This document shows, piece by piece, positions 23,959-33,982 of a stretch of DNA of 64,000 nt. The stretch comes from Pseudomonas gregormendelii. Its GTDB lineage: Bacteria > Pseudomonadota > Gammaproteobacteria > Pseudomonadales > Pseudomonadaceae. The notes beneath the pieces were generated by a model. The model saw nothing but the letters and a program-made list of their open reading frames with translations, was not told the DNA's origin and ran no database searches. The position numbers and the translations under genes were made by a program. Location of the stretch: positions 62,001 through 126,000 of the forward strand of contig NZ_JADEVO010000005.1 of assembly GCF_017114825.1 (NCBI RefSeq). Reading direction: 5' to 3'. The stretch's first letter is position 1, and every line of letters starts with the position of its first letter.

Positions 23959-23984
23959 CATCGCGAGCAGGCTCGCTCCCACAG
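23959..23984. repeat. Single class A REP
   Basis: One ATCGCGAGCAGGCTCGCTCC copy in the ligB-metK gap. Confidence 0.8.
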
Positions 23985-24006
23985 TGCTGAGCTTGAGACA
24001 CAGCCA

Positions 24007-24042
24007 CAAAAAAGCCCCGCACGGCGAACCGTGTGGGGCTTC
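24007..24042 (-). terminator. Intrinsic terminator after metK
   Basis: On the minus strand, AAGCCCCACACGG and CCGTGCGGGGCTT form a long stem (one mismatch) followed by six T, about 20 bases after the metK stop codon. Confidence 0.9.
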
Positions 24043-24061
24043 GGGTACCGCCGGGGAAGTC

Positions 24062-25252
24062 TTACAAACCAGCAGCGGAACGCAGGGCGTCGGCGCGGTC
24101 GGTTTTTTCCCAGGTGAACGTGGTGAAGGTGTCTTCGCCCACGGTCTTGGTTTCCGGAGTACGGCCGAAGTGGCCGTAAGCGGCGGTCTCCTGGTACATC
24201 GGGTGCAGCAGGTCTAGCATGGTGGTGATGGCGTAAGGACGCAGGTCGAACACTTCACGCACCAGGTTGATGATTTTCTCATCGCTGATCTTGCCGGTGC
24301 CAAAGGTGTTCAGCGAGATCGACGTAGGCTGGGCCACGCCGATTGCGTAGGAAACCTGAATCTCGCAACGCTCGGCCAGGCCTGCAGCCACAATGTTCTT
24401 GGCCACGTAACGACCGGCGTAGGCGGCCGAACGGTCAACCTTGGAAGGATCCTTGCCGGAGAACGCACCGCCACCGTGACGAGCCATGCCGCCGTAGGTG
24501 TCGACGATGATCTTGCGACCGGTCAGGCCGCAGTCGCCAACCGGGCCACCAATGATGAACTGGCCAGTCGGGTTGATGTGGAACTGGGTGTCCTTGTGCA
24601 GCAGCTCGGCAGGCAGTACGTGCTTGACGATCAGCTCCATCACGCCTTCGCGCAGGTCTTTGTACGACACTTCAGGGTTGTGCTGGGTCGACAGGACCAC
24701 GGCATCGATGCCCACGACTTTGCCATTTTCGTAACGGCAGGTGACCTGGGACTTGGCGTCCGGGCGCAGCCACGGCAGCAGGCCGGATTTGCGCGCTTCA
24801 GCCTGACGCTGTACCAGCTGGTGAGAGAAGGTGATTGGTGCCGGCATCAGCACGTCGGTCTCGTTGCTGGCGTAGCCGAACATCAGGCCCTGGTCGCCGG
24901 CGCCCTGATCTTCAGGCTTGGCACGGTCGACACCCTGGTTGATGTCAGGGGACTGCTTGCCGATGATGTTCATCACGCCGCAGGTCGCACCGTCGAAACC
25001 AACGTCGGAGCTGGTGTAGCCGATGTCGGTGATCACATCACGAACGATCTGCTCCAGGTCAACCCAGGCCGAGGTGGTGACTTCGCCGGCGATGATCGCC
25101 ACGCCCGTTTTCACCAGCGTCTCGCACGCCACGCGGGCGAACTTGTCTTCAGCAATGATTGCGTCCAGCACCGCATCAGAAATCTGGTCGGCGATTTTGT
25201 CCGGATGCCCTTCAGACACGGACTCGGAGGTGAAGAGGGAGTATTCGCTCAT
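24062..25252 (-). CDS. metK: S-adenosylmethionine synthetase
   Basis: 396 residues. It makes SAM from methionine and [18 protein letters not shown] (9-23) holds catalytic His16 and Asp18; [10 protein letters not shown] and the P-loop-like [16 protein letters not shown] are intact. The start ATG at 25252 lies 18 bases after the stop of the SahR-like regulator gene on the same strand, so the two form an operon. With ahcY and metF, the window carries three enzymes of the SAM cycle. Confidence 0.98.
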   Translation of the reverse strand: MSEYSLFTSESVSEGHPDKIADQISDAVLDAIIAEDKFARVACETLVKTGVAIIAGEVTTSAWVDLEQIVRDVITDIGYTSSDVGFDGATCGVMNIIGKQSPDINQGVDRAKPEDQGAGDQGLMFGYASNETDVLMPAPITFSHQLVQRQAEARKSGLLPWLRPDAKSQVTCRYENGKVVGIDAVVLSTQHNPEVSYKDLREGVMELIVKHVLPAELLHKDTQFHINPTGQFIIGGPVGDCGLTGRKIIVDTYGGMARHGGGAFSGKDPSKVDRSAAYAGRYVAKNIVAAGLAERCEIQVSYAIGVAQPTSISLNTFGTGKISDEKIINLVREVFDLRPYAITTMLDLLHPMYQETAAYGHFGRTPETKTVGEDTFTTFTWEKTDRADALRSAAGL

Positions 25253-25270
25253 CTCGATGTTTTCCTGAAT

Positions 25271-26266
25271 TTACCGATGGTGAGTGTCGCCAGCCGGCCG
25301 CTGAAAGTGGCGGACCTGAATCTGGAAACCATTACGTAAGCCTACATAGAGGCTTTCCCCGGGAACGAGTCCCGCAGCGGTGGCCCAACGGGCCAGATCG
25401 TCCTGTTCAAACCCCAACCAGAGATCACCGCAGGCCTCCTTGGCCCAACTCTGGTTGTGGCTACATAACTCTGTCACTAACAGGCTACCGCCTGGTTTCA
25501 GCAAAACGGCCATGTGCCTTAGGGCATCAGCCGGCGCGGCAAAATGGTGCAGTACCATGTTCAATACAACGCAATCAGCCGTGAGGCTGACGCCGTTCAA
25601 CGCATCGGCGAGCTGCAGGCTGACGTTGCCCAGGGCTTCGCGTTCACAGACCTGGCGTGCCAGTTCAAGCATGGCCGGGCTGTTATCCAGTGCCGTTACG
25701 TGCATGAAACGCCGCGCCAGTTCCGGCAGGAAGGCGCCGTCACCGGGGCCGACTTCGATCGCCGTGGCGCTCTCGCCGAAACCCAGCTTGTCGAGCAGTG
25801 CTACCACGCTGTCGCGGTACTGCGGCAAGCCGGCAATCAGGTCCTGCTGGGCGCGAAATTTTTCCGCGACCCGCGAGAAGAAGTCCTGGCTGGCAGCTGC
25901 TCGTTGCCCATGGACCTGACCGATCCGCGACTGCACATCGGCAGGCAGGGTCAGGTTATCCACTTCTTCGAGCAGGGCGGCATGCAGCTTGCCGCCCAGC
26001 AGTTCAGTGTGGGGCAGGGCGCGACGATAGAAAATCGCATTGCCTTCACGGCGAGTCGCCACCAGTTCGGCCTGGGCCAGTACTTTGAGGTGGTGACTCA
26101 TGCCCGACTGACCCATGCCGAAAATCTGCGCCAGTTCCAGTACGCCAAACGAATCGTTGGCCAGCACGCGCAACACATTCAGACGCAAAGGATCGCCGCC
26201 GGCCTTGCAAAGGGCCGCCAGCTCGTCGCAATCGTCATGTTGAATGGATGGCACGCGTAAATTCAT
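25271..26266 (-). CDS. ArsR-family regulator fused to methyltransferase domain (SahR-like)
   Basis: 331 residues. Residues 1-95 are an ArsR-type winged helix (DPLRLNVLRVLANDSFGVLELAQIF, GMGQSGMSHHLKVLAQAELV) lacking obvious metal-binding Cys pairs. Residues about 155-310 are a class I SAM-methyltransferase fold with IEVGPGDGAFLPEL (motif I) and ALLKPGGSLLV. This is the architecture of SahR, a repressor that binds S-adenosylhomocysteine in its methyltransferase-like domain and controls SAM-cycle genes in Proteobacteria. It is the first gene of an operon with metK. A perfect 14-base inverted repeat at 26305-26334, about 40 bases upstream, is a likely operator. The SahR function is inference from architecture and context. 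Confidence 0.85.
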   Translation of the reverse strand: MNLRVPSIQHDDCDELAALCKAGGDPLRLNVLRVLANDSFGVLELAQIFGMGQSGMSHHLKVLAQAELVATRREGNAIFYRRALPHTELLGGKLHAALLEEVDNLTLPADVQSRIGQVHGQRAAASQDFFSRVAEKFRAQQDLIAGLPQYRDSVVALLDKLGFGESATAIEVGPGDGAFLPELARRFMHVTALDNSPAMLELARQVCEREALGNVSLQLADALNGVSLTADCVVLNMVLHHFAAPADALRHMAVLLKPGGSLLVTELCSHNQSWAKEACGDLWLGFEQDDLARWATAAGLVPGESLYVGLRNGFQIQVRHFQRPAGDTHHR

Positions 26267-26304
26267 AAGGCCGGCAGTCTAGTCACGGGTCGAAAACACC
26301 GCAA

Positions 26305-26334
26305 GAGCAATATCAAAAAGTTTTGATATTGCTC
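26305..26334. promoter_or_regulatory. Perfect inverted repeat, candidate SahR operator
   Basis: Arms GAGCAATATCAAAA and TTTTGATATTGCTC are exact complements around a two-base AG centre. It lies 39 bases upstream of the ArsR-methyltransferase start and about 205 upstream of tkt. There is no T or A run beyond it as in a terminator, and the position fits an operator controlling the sahR-like/metK operon. Confidence 0.72.
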
Positions 26335-26539
26335 GATAGATGGCACTTCCCGGCGCCTGCTTTACTCTACAAACGTACAGCGGAAAGGTTTCACCAAGCG
26401 AAACCGCCGCCTGTCATGGGAAAAACGTCCTCATATGACTATCTGTCATTGCCCCGAGGCCGGTCGGTGAGGGAAAATGCTCGCCTTTTTTCCGATTCGT
26501 TTTATTCACTCTCGATTCAATATCCGCAGGAGAACAGCG

Positions 26540-28537
26540 ATGCCCAGCCGTCGTGAGCGTGCCAACGCCATTCGTGCCCTCAGCATGGATGCCGTGCAAA
26601 AAGCCAACAGCGGCCATCCCGGTGCCCCTATGGGTATGGCGGATATCGCCGAAGTACTTTGGCGTGACTACCTGAAGCACAACCCGAGCAATCCATCGTT
26701 CGCTGACCGTGACCGCTTCGTGCTGTCCAACGGCCATGGCTCGATGTTGATCTACTCGCTGCTGCACCTGACCGGCTACGACCTGTCGATCGATGACCTG
26801 AAAAACTTCCGCCAACTGCACAGCCGCACCCCGGGCCACCCGGAATTCGGCTACACCCCTGGCGTTGAAACCACGACCGGTCCACTGGGCCAAGGCCTGG
26901 CCAATGCCGTTGGTTTTGCCCTGGCAGAAAAAGTTCTGGCCGCGCAATTCAACCGTCCGGGCCACAACGTTGTTGATCACCACACCTACGTATTCCTGGG
27001 TGATGGCTGCATGATGGAAGGCATTTCCCACGAAGTCGGCTCCCTGGCCGGTACTTTGGGCCTGGGCAAGCTGATCGCCTTCTACGATGACAACGGTATT
27101 TCCATCGACGGCGAAGTCGAAGGCTGGTTCACCGACGACACGCCAAAGCGTTTCGAAGCCTATAACTGGCAGGTGATCCGCAACGTCGATGGTCACGACC
27201 CTGAAGAAATCAAGACGGCCATCGACACCGCTCGCAAAAGCGACCAGCCGACGCTGATCTGCTGCAAGACCACGATCGGCTTCGGTTCGCCGAACAAGCA
27301 GGGTAAAGAAGACTGCCACGGTGCCCCGCTGGGTGATGCGGAAATCGCTCTGACCCGCACCGCGCTGAACTGGAACCACGGTCCGTTCGAAATCCCGGCT
27401 GACATCTACGCCGAGTGGGATGCCAAAGAAGCCGGTCTTGCCGCTGAAGCCGAGTGGGATCAGCGTTTTGCCGCCTATTCCGCTGCCTTCCCTGACCTGG
27501 CCAACGAACTGGTTCGTCGCCTGAGCGGTGAATTGCCAGCTGACTTCGCCGAAAAAGCCTCGGCCTACATTGCTGAAGTCGCGGCCAAAGGCGAGACCAT
27601 CGCCAGCCGCAAGGCCAGCCAGAACGCCCTGAATGCCTATGGTCCGCTGTTGCCTGAACTGCTGGGCGGCTCCGCTGACCTGGCCGGTTCCAACCTGACC
27701 CTGTGGAAAGGTTGCAAAGGTGTCACCGGCGAAGACGCCAGCGGCAACTACATGTACTACGGCGTTCGCGAATTCGGCATGAGCGCGATCATGAACGGCG
27801 TCGCCCTGCACGGCGGTCTGGTGCCTTACGGCGCGACCTTCCTGATGTTCATGGAATACGCACGCAACGCAGTGCGCATGGCCTCGCTGATGAAAAAGCG
27901 CGTGGTGTTCGTCTACACCCACGACTCCATCGGCCTGGGCGAAGATGGCCCGACTCACCAGCCAATCGAGCAACTGACCAGCCTGCGCAGCACCCCGAAC
28001 CTCGATACCTGGCGTCCAGCGGATGCCGTTGAATCGGCGGTTTGCTGGAAACTGGCAATCGAGCGCAAGGACGGGCCTTCGGCGCTGATCTTCTCGCGTC
28101 AGAACCTGCAGCATCAGGATCGTGATGCCGGCCAGATCGCCGACATCGCCCGTGGCGGCTACGTGTTGAAGGACTGCGTGGGCGAGCCTGAGCTGATCCT
28201 GATTTCCACTGGTTCGGAAGTGGGCCTGGCTGTTCAGGCGTACGACAAGCTGACTGCGCAAGGTCGCAATGTGCGTGTGGTGTCTATGCCTTGCACCAGC
28301 GTGTTCGATGCCCAGGATGCCGACTACAAGCAATCGGTATTGCCGTTGCAGGTCAGCGCCCGTATCGCCATCGAAGCCGCGCATGCGGACTACTGGTACA
28401 AGTACGTGGGCCTGGAAGGCCGCGTCATCGGCATGACCACCTACGGCGAGTCGGCGCCTGCCCCTGCCTTGTTCGAAGAGTTCGGTTTTACCCTGGAAAA
28501 CATCCTGGGTCAGGCTGAAGAGCTGCTGGAAGACTAA
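26540..28537 (+). CDS. tkt: Transketolase
   Basis: 665 residues. It transfers two-carbon units between sugar phosphates in the pentose phosphate pathway with thiamine diphosphate. [18 protein letters not shown] (24-41, catalytic His26), [14 protein letters not shown] with the ThDP-Mg motif, and [19 protein letters not shown] are intact. I chose the ATG at 26540 with CAGGAGA upstream; the frame open from 26477 has no ribosome site. It heads the tkt-epd-pgk-fba cluster. Confidence 0.97.
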   Translation: MPSRRERANAIRALSMDAVQKANSGHPGAPMGMADIAEVLWRDYLKHNPSNPSFADRDRFVLSNGHGSMLIYSLLHLTGYDLSIDDLKNFRQLHSRTPGHPEFGYTPGVETTTGPLGQGLANAVGFALAEKVLAAQFNRPGHNVVDHHTYVFLGDGCMMEGISHEVGSLAGTLGLGKLIAFYDDNGISIDGEVEGWFTDDTPKRFEAYNWQVIRNVDGHDPEEIKTAIDTARKSDQPTLICCKTTIGFGSPNKQGKEDCHGAPLGDAEIALTRTALNWNHGPFEIPADIYAEWDAKEAGLAAEAEWDQRFAAYSAAFPDLANELVRRLSGELPADFAEKASAYIAEVAAKGETIASRKASQNALNAYGPLLPELLGGSADLAGSNLTLWKGCKGVTGEDASGNYMYYGVREFGMSAIMNGVALHGGLVPYGATFLMFMEYARNAVRMASLMKKRVVFVYTHDSIGLGEDGPTHQPIEQLTSLRSTPNLDTWRPADAVESAVCWKLAIERKDGPSALIFSRQNLQHQDRDAGQIADIARGGYVLKDCVGEPELILISTGSEVGLAVQAYDKLTAQGRNVRVVSMPCTSVFDAQDADYKQSVLPLQVSARIAIEAAHADYWYKYVGLEGRVIGMTTYGESAPAPALFEEFGFTLENILGQAEELLED

Positions 28538-28570
28538 AGCAGTGCGCGGTAGCCCAGGCTGCCGCGTCCC

Positions 28571-28657
28571 CTGTAGGAGCTGCCGGAGGCTGCGATCTTT
28601 TGATCTTGTTTTTAAGCTCGAGATCAAAAGATCGCAGCCTTCGGCAGCTCCTACAGG
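28571..28657. repeat. Class B REP inverted pair between tkt and epd
   Basis: CTGTAGGAGCTGCCGGAGGC...GATCTTTTGATC and its inverted copy ending GGCAGCTCCTACAGG. It fills most of the tkt-epd gap. Confidence 0.92.
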
Positions 28658-28691
28658 GGTTGTGTTGTTAGCGAACATTATCGAGAACCCC

Positions 28692-29756
28692 ATGCCCCAA
28701 CCGCGTCCTTACAAAGTTGCACTCAACGGCTACGGCCGGATTGGTCGTTGCGTCTTGCGTGCGTTGTTCGAGCGAGGCGACAAGGCCGGGTTTGAGATTG
28801 TCGCGATCAACGATCTGGCCGACATGGCCAGCATCGAATACCTGACACGCTTCGACTCCACGCACGGGCGTTTTCCCGGCGAAGTGAAAGTCGACGGCGA
28901 TTGTCTGCATATTAATGGCAACTGCGTGAAGGTCCTGCGCAGTGCTACGCCCGAAGGCATCGACTGGGCGGCACTGGACGTCGATCTGGTGCTTGAATGC
29001 TCCGGTGCCTACCACACCCGCGAGGATGGCCAGCGTTTCCTCAATGCCGGTGCGCCGCGGGTGCTGTTTTCCCAGCCGATGGCCAGCGAGGCCGACGTTG
29101 ACGCCACTATCGTCTACGGTGTGAACCAGGATTGCCTGACCGGCGCCGAGCTGCTGGTGTCCAACGCGTCCTGCACCACCAACTGCGGCGTGCCGCTGTT
29201 GCGCCTGCTGGACAAGGCCATCGGCCTGGATTACGTGTCGATCACCACCATTCACTCGGCGATGAACGATCAGCCAGTGATCGACGCCTATCACCACGAA
29301 GACCTGCGCCGCACCCGTTCGGCGTTTCAGTCGGTGATTCCGGTGTCCACTGGTCTGGCGCGTGGCATCGAACGCCTGTTGCCGGAACTTGCCGGCAGAA
29401 TTCAGGCCAAAGCCGTGCGGGTGCCGACGGTAAACGTCTCCTGCCTCGACATTACGATGCAGACCGCTACCGCTACTGATGCCACCGAGATCAACCGGAT
29501 CCTGCGCGAGGCGGCCACCAGCGGTCCGCTCAAGGGCTTGCTCGCCTATACCGAGTTGCCTCACGCAAGCTGTGATTTCAACCACGACCCACATTCTGCC
29601 ATCGTCGATGCCAGTCAGACTCGGGTCTCCGGCCCCAAGCTGGTGAACATCCTGGCCTGGTTCGACAACGAATGGGGTTTTGCCAACCGAATGCTGGACG
29701 TTGCAGAGCACTATCTGCAAGCAGCTTCTCCACTCTCTGCTTCTCAAAAGCCGTAA
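28692..29756 (+). CDS. epd: Erythrose-4-phosphate dehydrogenase
   Basis: 354 residues of the GAPDH family. [14 protein letters not shown] is the NAD site; [10 protein letters not shown] places the catalytic Cys at 161 and [10 protein letters not shown] the catalytic His at 188. The latter block and the tkt-epd-pgk-fba order point to Epd, which oxidises erythrose-4-phosphate to 4-phosphoerythronate for PLP synthesis, rather than to GapA. I chose the ATG at 28692 ([13 protein letters not shown]). pgk starts 17 bases after its stop. Confidence 0.93.
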   Translation: MPQPRPYKVALNGYGRIGRCVLRALFERGDKAGFEIVAINDLADMASIEYLTRFDSTHGRFPGEVKVDGDCLHINGNCVKVLRSATPEGIDWAALDVDLVLECSGAYHTREDGQRFLNAGAPRVLFSQPMASEADVDATIVYGVNQDCLTGAELLVSNASCTTNCGVPLLRLLDKAIGLDYVSITTIHSAMNDQPVIDAYHHEDLRRTRSAFQSVIPVSTGLARGIERLLPELAGRIQAKAVRVPTVNVSCLDITMQTATATDATEINRILREAATSGPLKGLLAYTELPHASCDFNHDPHSAIVDASQTRVSGPKLVNILAWFDNEWGFANRMLDVAEHYLQAASPLSASQKP

Positions 29757-29773
29757 CTCAGGAAATGCGACCC

Positions 29774-30937
29774 ATGACCGTGTTGAAGATGACCGACCTC
29801 GATCTGCAAGGTAAGCGCGTACTGATTCGCGAAGACCTCAACGTCCCAGTCAAGGACGGTGTTGTCACCAGCGATGCGCGAATCCTGGCTTCGCTGCCGA
29901 CCATCAAGCTGGCCCTGGAGAAAGGTGCAGCCGTGATGGTCTGCTCGCACCTTGGCCGTCCGACCGAAGGCGAGTTCTCGGCCGAGAACAGCCTCAAGCC
30001 AGTCGCCGATTACCTGAGCAAGGCCCTGGGCCGCGAAGTGCCACTGGTTGCCGATTACCTGGGCGGCGTTGACGTCAAGGCCGGCGACATCGTGTTGTTC
30101 GAAAACGTGCGCTTCAACAAGGGCGAGAAAAAGAACGCTGACGAACTGGCCCAGCAATACGCCGCACTGTGCGACGTGTTCGTGATGGACGCCTTCGGCA
30201 CCGCTCACAGAGCCGAAGGTTCGACCCATGGCGTGGCCAAATTCGCCAAAGTCGCCGCTGCAGGTCCGCTGCTCGCTGCTGAACTGGACGCACTGGGCAA
30301 AGCCCTGGGTGCACCAGCCCAGCCAATGGCCGCCATCGTCGCCGGCTCGAAGGTGTCGACCAAGCTCGACGTACTCAACAGCCTGAGCCAGATCTGCAAC
30401 CAGCTGATCGTCGGCGGCGGCATTGCCAACACGTTCCTGGCCGCAGCCGGCCATCCGGTTGGTAAATCCCTGTACGAGCCGGACCTGCTGGACACCGCTC
30501 GCGCAATCGCCGCCAAGGTCAGCGTGCCGCTGCCGGTAGACGTAGTGGTGGCCAAGGAGTTCGCCGAAAGTGCGACCGCCACCGTCAAGCTGATCGCCGA
30601 CGTGGCCGCCGATGACATGATTCTGGATATCGGCCCGCAGACCGCGGCGAATTTCGCCGAGTTGCTGAAATCGTCCAAAACCATCCTGTGGAACGGCCCG
30701 GTGGGCGTGTTCGAGTTCGACCAGTTCGGCAACGGCACCAAGGTCCTGGCCCAGGCCATCGCCGAAAGCTCGGCCTTCTCCATTGCCGGTGGCGGAGATA
30801 CCCTGGCCGCTATCGATAAATATGGCGTTGCCGACCAGATCTCCTACATTTCTACCGGCGGCGGTGCGTTCCTCGAATTCGTCGAAGGCAAAGTGCTGCC
30901 GGCGGTTGAAGTCCTGGAAAGCCGGGCCAAGGCCTGA
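29774..30937 (+). CDS. pgk: Phosphoglycerate kinase
   Basis: 387 residues. It interconverts 1,3-bisphosphoglycerate and ADP with 3-phosphoglycerate and [18 protein letters not shown] and [10 protein letters not shown] form the substrate site; the nucleotide end is NGPVGVFEF and [12 protein letters not shown] chose the ATG at 29774 ([11 protein letters not shown]), close behind epd, so the two are cotranscribed. A frame open from 29672 lies within epd and is not needed. Confidence 0.97.
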   Translation: MTVLKMTDLDLQGKRVLIREDLNVPVKDGVVTSDARILASLPTIKLALEKGAAVMVCSHLGRPTEGEFSAENSLKPVADYLSKALGREVPLVADYLGGVDVKAGDIVLFENVRFNKGEKKNADELAQQYAALCDVFVMDAFGTAHRAEGSTHGVAKFAKVAAAGPLLAAELDALGKALGAPAQPMAAIVAGSKVSTKLDVLNSLSQICNQLIVGGGIANTFLAAAGHPVGKSLYEPDLLDTARAIAAKVSVPLPVDVVVAKEFAESATATVKLIADVAADDMILDIGPQTAANFAELLKSSKTILWNGPVGVFEFDQFGNGTKVLAQAIAESSAFSIAGGGDTLAAIDKYGVADQISYISTGGGAFLEFVEGKVLPAVEVLESRAKA

Positions 30938-30972
30938 GGTCTGCTCTGTTGACCAGGAAAGGGAGTGTTCAC

Positions 30973-31194
30973 ATGGTCAAGACACTGGCGCTGTTGGTCG
31001 TCGTGGCATCGCTGGCCGCCTGCGGGAGTAATCCCAAGGCCAAGCCGGAGCCTGCACCGTCCGAGGTGGAAAAAGGCTGTTACCAGGCTGACTGGCAGGC
31101 CGAGACCAACCCGGTGATCAACAAGCGTTCCGGGCCTGATGGCCTGGAGAAATATGAGACCCGGACGCCGGCCAAGGAACATGGTTGCCCTTGA
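30973..31194 (+). CDS. Small lipoprotein of unknown function
   Basis: 73 residues. A short signal MVKTLALLVVVASLAAC gives a lipobox Cys at 17, then a Pro/Lys-rich linker (KAKPEPAPSEVEKG) and a small domain with two more Cys (EKGCYQADW and HGCP). I chose the ATG at 30973 with AAAGGGAG upstream. It lies 35 bases after pgk and 56 bases before another small lipoprotein, so it probably belongs to the glycolytic operon. I do not recognise a family. Confidence 0.75.
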   Translation: MVKTLALLVVVASLAACGSNPKAKPEPAPSEVEKGCYQADWQAETNPVINKRSGPDGLEKYETRTPAKEHGCP

Positions 31195-31250
31195 CGGGTC
31201 TGACTCTTTACCCAGCGCTGGCGGCGCGTGCCGCCAGTCGAGGAACATGG

Positions 31251-31580
31251 ATGAAAGGTTTTATCGCCGTTACGGCATTGGCACTGCTGGCAGGTTGCTC
31301 GAATTTCAACCTGTTCACGCCTGCCGAACCGACTGACAGCTGGACGAGCTGGACCTGTGACAGCCAGGCCAAGGTGCTGTGGCGCTATACCGATGCCAGC
31401 CGTGAGGCGGTGGATGTGCGCCTCGGCGGGGCAGATCAGGTCTATCGCCTGAAGCAGGAACAGGGCGCCTCGGGTGCGCTGTACAGCAACGACATGCTGG
31501 CGTTTCACATGAAAGGTGAGGAAGGCCTGGTGTACTGGGTCGCCACCAATGATTTGATTGGCCGCGGTTGCCATCTGTAG
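31251..31580 (+). CDS. MliC-like lysozyme-inhibitor lipoprotein
   Basis: 109 residues. The signal MKGFIAVTALALLAGC has a lipobox Cys at 16. The domain WTCDSQAKVLWRYTD...GASGALYSNDMLAFHMKGEEG follows the MliC/PliC pattern: an N-terminal Cys strand, SGxxY with the loop that blocks the lysozyme active site, a KGxE motif and a terminal Cys. MliC proteins sit in the outer membrane and inhibit c-type lysozyme. I chose the ATG at 31251 after GAGGAAC. Its last codon CTG and its TAG stop are part of the following REPIN, so the original C-terminus may have been altered. Confidence 0.78.
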   Translation: MKGFIAVTALALLAGCSNFNLFTPAEPTDSWTSWTCDSQAKVLWRYTDASREAVDVRLGGADQVYRLKQEQGASGALYSNDMLAFHMKGEEGLVYWVATNDLIGRGCHL

Positions 31581-31677
31581 GAGCGAGCTTGCTCGCGATG
31601 GTCGTTAACGATAACGCTGGGTGCCTGAGTGCCCGCGCTGTCTGGGCCATCTTCGCGAGCAAGCTCGCTCCTACAGG
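31575..31677. repeat. REPIN, GTAGGAG type, overlapping the MliC-like stop codon
   Basis: CTGTAGGAGCGAGCTTGCTC and its inverted copy GCGAGCAAGCTCGCTCCTAC around a spacer beginning TCGTTAACGATAACGC. The TAG at 31578-31580 serves as stop codon of the upstream gene. Confidence 0.92.
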
Positions 31678-31798
31678 GGGCCGATGCAACACCGAATTCG
31701 CAGGCAGGGCCAACCCCCGATCTGCAATAACTTGAATAGCCGCCGCCGCTACGGCAGGCTGGCACGATTAACGACCCAAACCGGGAGAGACACACACA

Positions 31799-32863
31799 AT
31801 GGCACTTATCAGCATGCGCCAGATGTTGGACCACGCAGCCGAGTTCGGCTACGGCGTTCCAGCCTTCAACGTCAACAACCTTGAGCAGATGCGCGCCATC
31901 ATGGAAGCCGCTGACAAGACTGACTCCCCGGTGATCGTCCAGGCTTCGGCCGGTGCTCGCAAATACGCCGGCGCGCCGTTCCTGCGTCACCTGATCCTGG
32001 CGGCTATCGAAGAATTCCCGCACATCCCGGTGTGCATGCACCAGGACCACGGCACCAGCCCTGACGTCTGCCAGCGCTCGATCCAGCTGGGCTTCAGCTC
32101 GGTGATGATGGACGGCTCCCTCGGCGAAGACGGCAAGACCCCAACTGACTACGACTACAACATTCGTGTCACCCAGCAAACCGTTGCCATGGCTCACGCC
32201 TGCGGTGTTTCGGTTGAGGGCGAGTTGGGTTGCCTGGGCTCCCTGGAAACCGGCATGGCCGGTGAAGAAGACGGCATCGGCGCCGAAGGCGTACTGGATC
32301 ACAGCCAGATGCTGACCGACCCGGAAGAAGCTGCTGACTTCGTCAAGCGCACTCAGGTCGACGCCTTGGCAATTGCCATCGGCACCAGCCACGGCGCCTA
32401 CAAGTTCACCAAGCCGCCTACCGGCGACGTGCTGGCGATCGATCGTATCAAAGAGATCCACAAACGCATCCCCAACACTCACCTGGTGATGCACGGCTCG
32501 TCTTCGGTGCCTCAGGACTGGCTGGCGATCATCAACCAGTACGGTGGCGACATTAAAGAAACCTACGGCGTACCGGTTGAAGAAATCGTCGAAGGCATCA
32601 AGCATGGCGTGCGCAAGGTCAACATCGACACTGACCTGCGCCTGGCTTCCACTGGTGCGATGCGTCGCCTGATGGCTACCAACCCAAGCGAGTTCGACCC
32701 GCGTAAATTCTTCGGCGCCACCGTCACCGCCATGCGCGACGTGTGCATTGCGCGCTACGAAGCCTTCGGCACTGCCGGCAACGCTTCGAAGATCAAGCCG
32801 ATCTCCTTGGAAGGTATGTACCAGCGTTACCTGAAGGGCGAGTTGAACGCCAAGGTCAACTGA
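31799..32863 (+). CDS. fba: Class II fructose-1,6-bisphosphate aldolase
   Basis: 354 residues. It joins glyceraldehyde-3-phosphate and dihydroxyacetone phosphate, needed for gluconeogenesis. [13 protein letters not shown] holds the zinc-site His81 and catalytic Asp83; [10 protein letters not shown] and [10 protein letters not shown] are class II blocks. Separated from pgk by two small lipoprotein genes and a REPIN, then closed by a strong terminator. An AT-rich stretch at 31720-31795 could hold its own promoter. Confidence 0.97.
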   Translation: MALISMRQMLDHAAEFGYGVPAFNVNNLEQMRAIMEAADKTDSPVIVQASAGARKYAGAPFLRHLILAAIEEFPHIPVCMHQDHGTSPDVCQRSIQLGFSSVMMDGSLGEDGKTPTDYDYNIRVTQQTVAMAHACGVSVEGELGCLGSLETGMAGEEDGIGAEGVLDHSQMLTDPEEAADFVKRTQVDALAIAIGTSHGAYKFTKPPTGDVLAIDRIKEIHKRIPNTHLVMHGSSSVPQDWLAIINQYGGDIKETYGVPVEEIVEGIKHGVRKVNIDTDLRLASTGAMRRLMATNPSEFDPRKFFGATVTAMRDVCIARYEAFGTAGNASKIKPISLEGMYQRYLKGELNAKVN

Positions 32864-32883
32864 GTCAGGCTTCAGTCAGCACT

Positions 32884-32913
32884 GAAAAACCCGCAGCGAT
32901 GCGGGTTTTTTTT
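32884..32913 (+). terminator. Intrinsic terminator after fba
   Basis: AAAAACCCGC, loop AGCGAT, GCGGGTTTTTTTT, about 20 bases after the fba stop codon. Confidence 0.93.
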
Positions 32914-32992
32914 GCCTGTCGTTCCGAGGTTCCGGGATGTCCTGCGCTCCAGCGCATGCAAGGCCCCCGACACAACACAGAATGTGTTCGCA

Positions 32993-33661
32993 CTACTTGT
33001 CGTGATCAATATCCAGTTTGCTGAACGTCACCTTGGCACCTTCGCTGGTGTACCCCGTATTGTCCTGGACATAAACACCCGCCTTGAAATACAGCGGCTT
33101 GTCGCGCCAGGTGGCGCTGATGTTGGTGTCCCATTGATATCCCGCAGCACTGATACCCAATGCGCCGCCGGGGCTGAGGTGAATGAGGTAGGAAAACTGC
33201 CGGTCGAGCTTGATGCCGGTCGCCAGTGTAATGACCCGACCTTCGCCGTCATCCGGGTGCATGCGCACTTTGGCAACGATATTCCCGGTTTGCGTCTTGG
33301 TCTTGTACTGGTATTCGAGTTTTACCATGGGTTTCTGGCTGTCGTAGGCATGGATCTGACCGATGACCAACTTGCCTGAACTGGGCACCTGATTGACCGC
33401 CAGGGTTGCGCGCAGGGAGTTGTCGGCGTCGGGGTAGTACCAGTTGCGAAGCGTGCCATTGCTATAGGTTTCACGAAGTTCAGTGCGCGGGTATTTGGCA
33501 TTTTCAGTGCGTGAACCGGTCACCGGGGACCAGAAAAATAATGTGCCGGTGTCGGAGTGGAAGTATTGATCCTTGAACCCCTTCACCAATTTGGCTGTTT
33601 CAACGGTGTAGGGCGGATTGCCGACAGGAACACTCAGGTTCCAGGTTGCGAGATCGATCAT
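32993..33661 (-). CDS. Polysaccharide lyase family 7 (alginate lyase)
   Basis: 222 residues forming one PL7 jelly-roll domain. The three PL7 landmarks are present: RTELRE (Arg of the substrate site), QIH in VIGQIHAYDS (catalytic His), and YFKAGVYVQ (catalytic Tyr). It should cleave alginate by beta-elimination. I see no signal peptide with the ATG at 33661 (MIDLATWNLSVPVG), which is the expected family start; the open frame to 33787 does not add one. It is divergent from a c-di-GMP response regulator gene. Similar short PL7 enzymes occur in other pseudomonads. Confidence 0.9.
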   Translation of the reverse strand: MIDLATWNLSVPVGNPPYTVETAKLVKGFKDQYFHSDTGTLFFWSPVTGSRTENAKYPRTELRETYSNGTLRNWYYPDADNSLRATLAVNQVPSSGKLVIGQIHAYDSQKPMVKLEYQYKTKTQTGNIVAKVRMHPDDGEGRVITLATGIKLDRQFSYLIHLSPGGALGISAAGYQWDTNISATWRDKPLYFKAGVYVQDNTGYTSEGAKVTFSKLDIDHDK

Positions 33662-33982
33662 AGACAAAGCTTCCACAGTTTTCTTGCACGCACGTACCAG
33701 ACGCTCTGGCACGCAGCTCGGAGGTGGGTCTTTATAGGCGCGTAAGCCCGCCTTGTTAACGCAAAACTGACAGATGGGTGACGTCAAAATCCTGTCAAAA
33801 AGCCATCTTCCCCGGTTTCAGGGGGCTACAGCCGTGACCGTTAGTCGGTGAATTAACGCTTTAGTTAGATGATGGCGCTCTGACAGCTACTGCTTTGTTG
33901 GATCCAGGTCTAGAGTGAGGGCTTAGTATTTGTCCGGTTTTTCAAAAAAACCGGCCTGACTCCCCGAACGAAGAGAAGCAGC
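33662..33982. other. Divergent intergenic region, PL7 lyase and c-di-GMP regulator
   Basis: A 321-base gap. Near 33937-33957, CCGGTTTTTCAAAAAAACCGG is a hairpin upstream of the regulator start. The rest should hold both promoters. No small gene is convincing, and I find no clear AlgU-type promoter. Confidence 0.5.

Noticed and set aside
26305..26334. Palindrome as a terminator of the metK operon or tkt
   Set aside because: It lies upstream of both divergent genes and has no T run after the stem.
26414..28693. 759-residue open frame antisense to tkt
   Set aside because: Lies opposite transketolase with all motifs intact and shows no recognisable domain; its ends are in REP and promoter sequence.
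33937..33957. Hairpin CCGG-T5...A7-CCGG as terminator or small RNA end
   Set aside because: The stem is mainly A-T and no T run follows; it lies in a promoter region, so I did not call a terminator.
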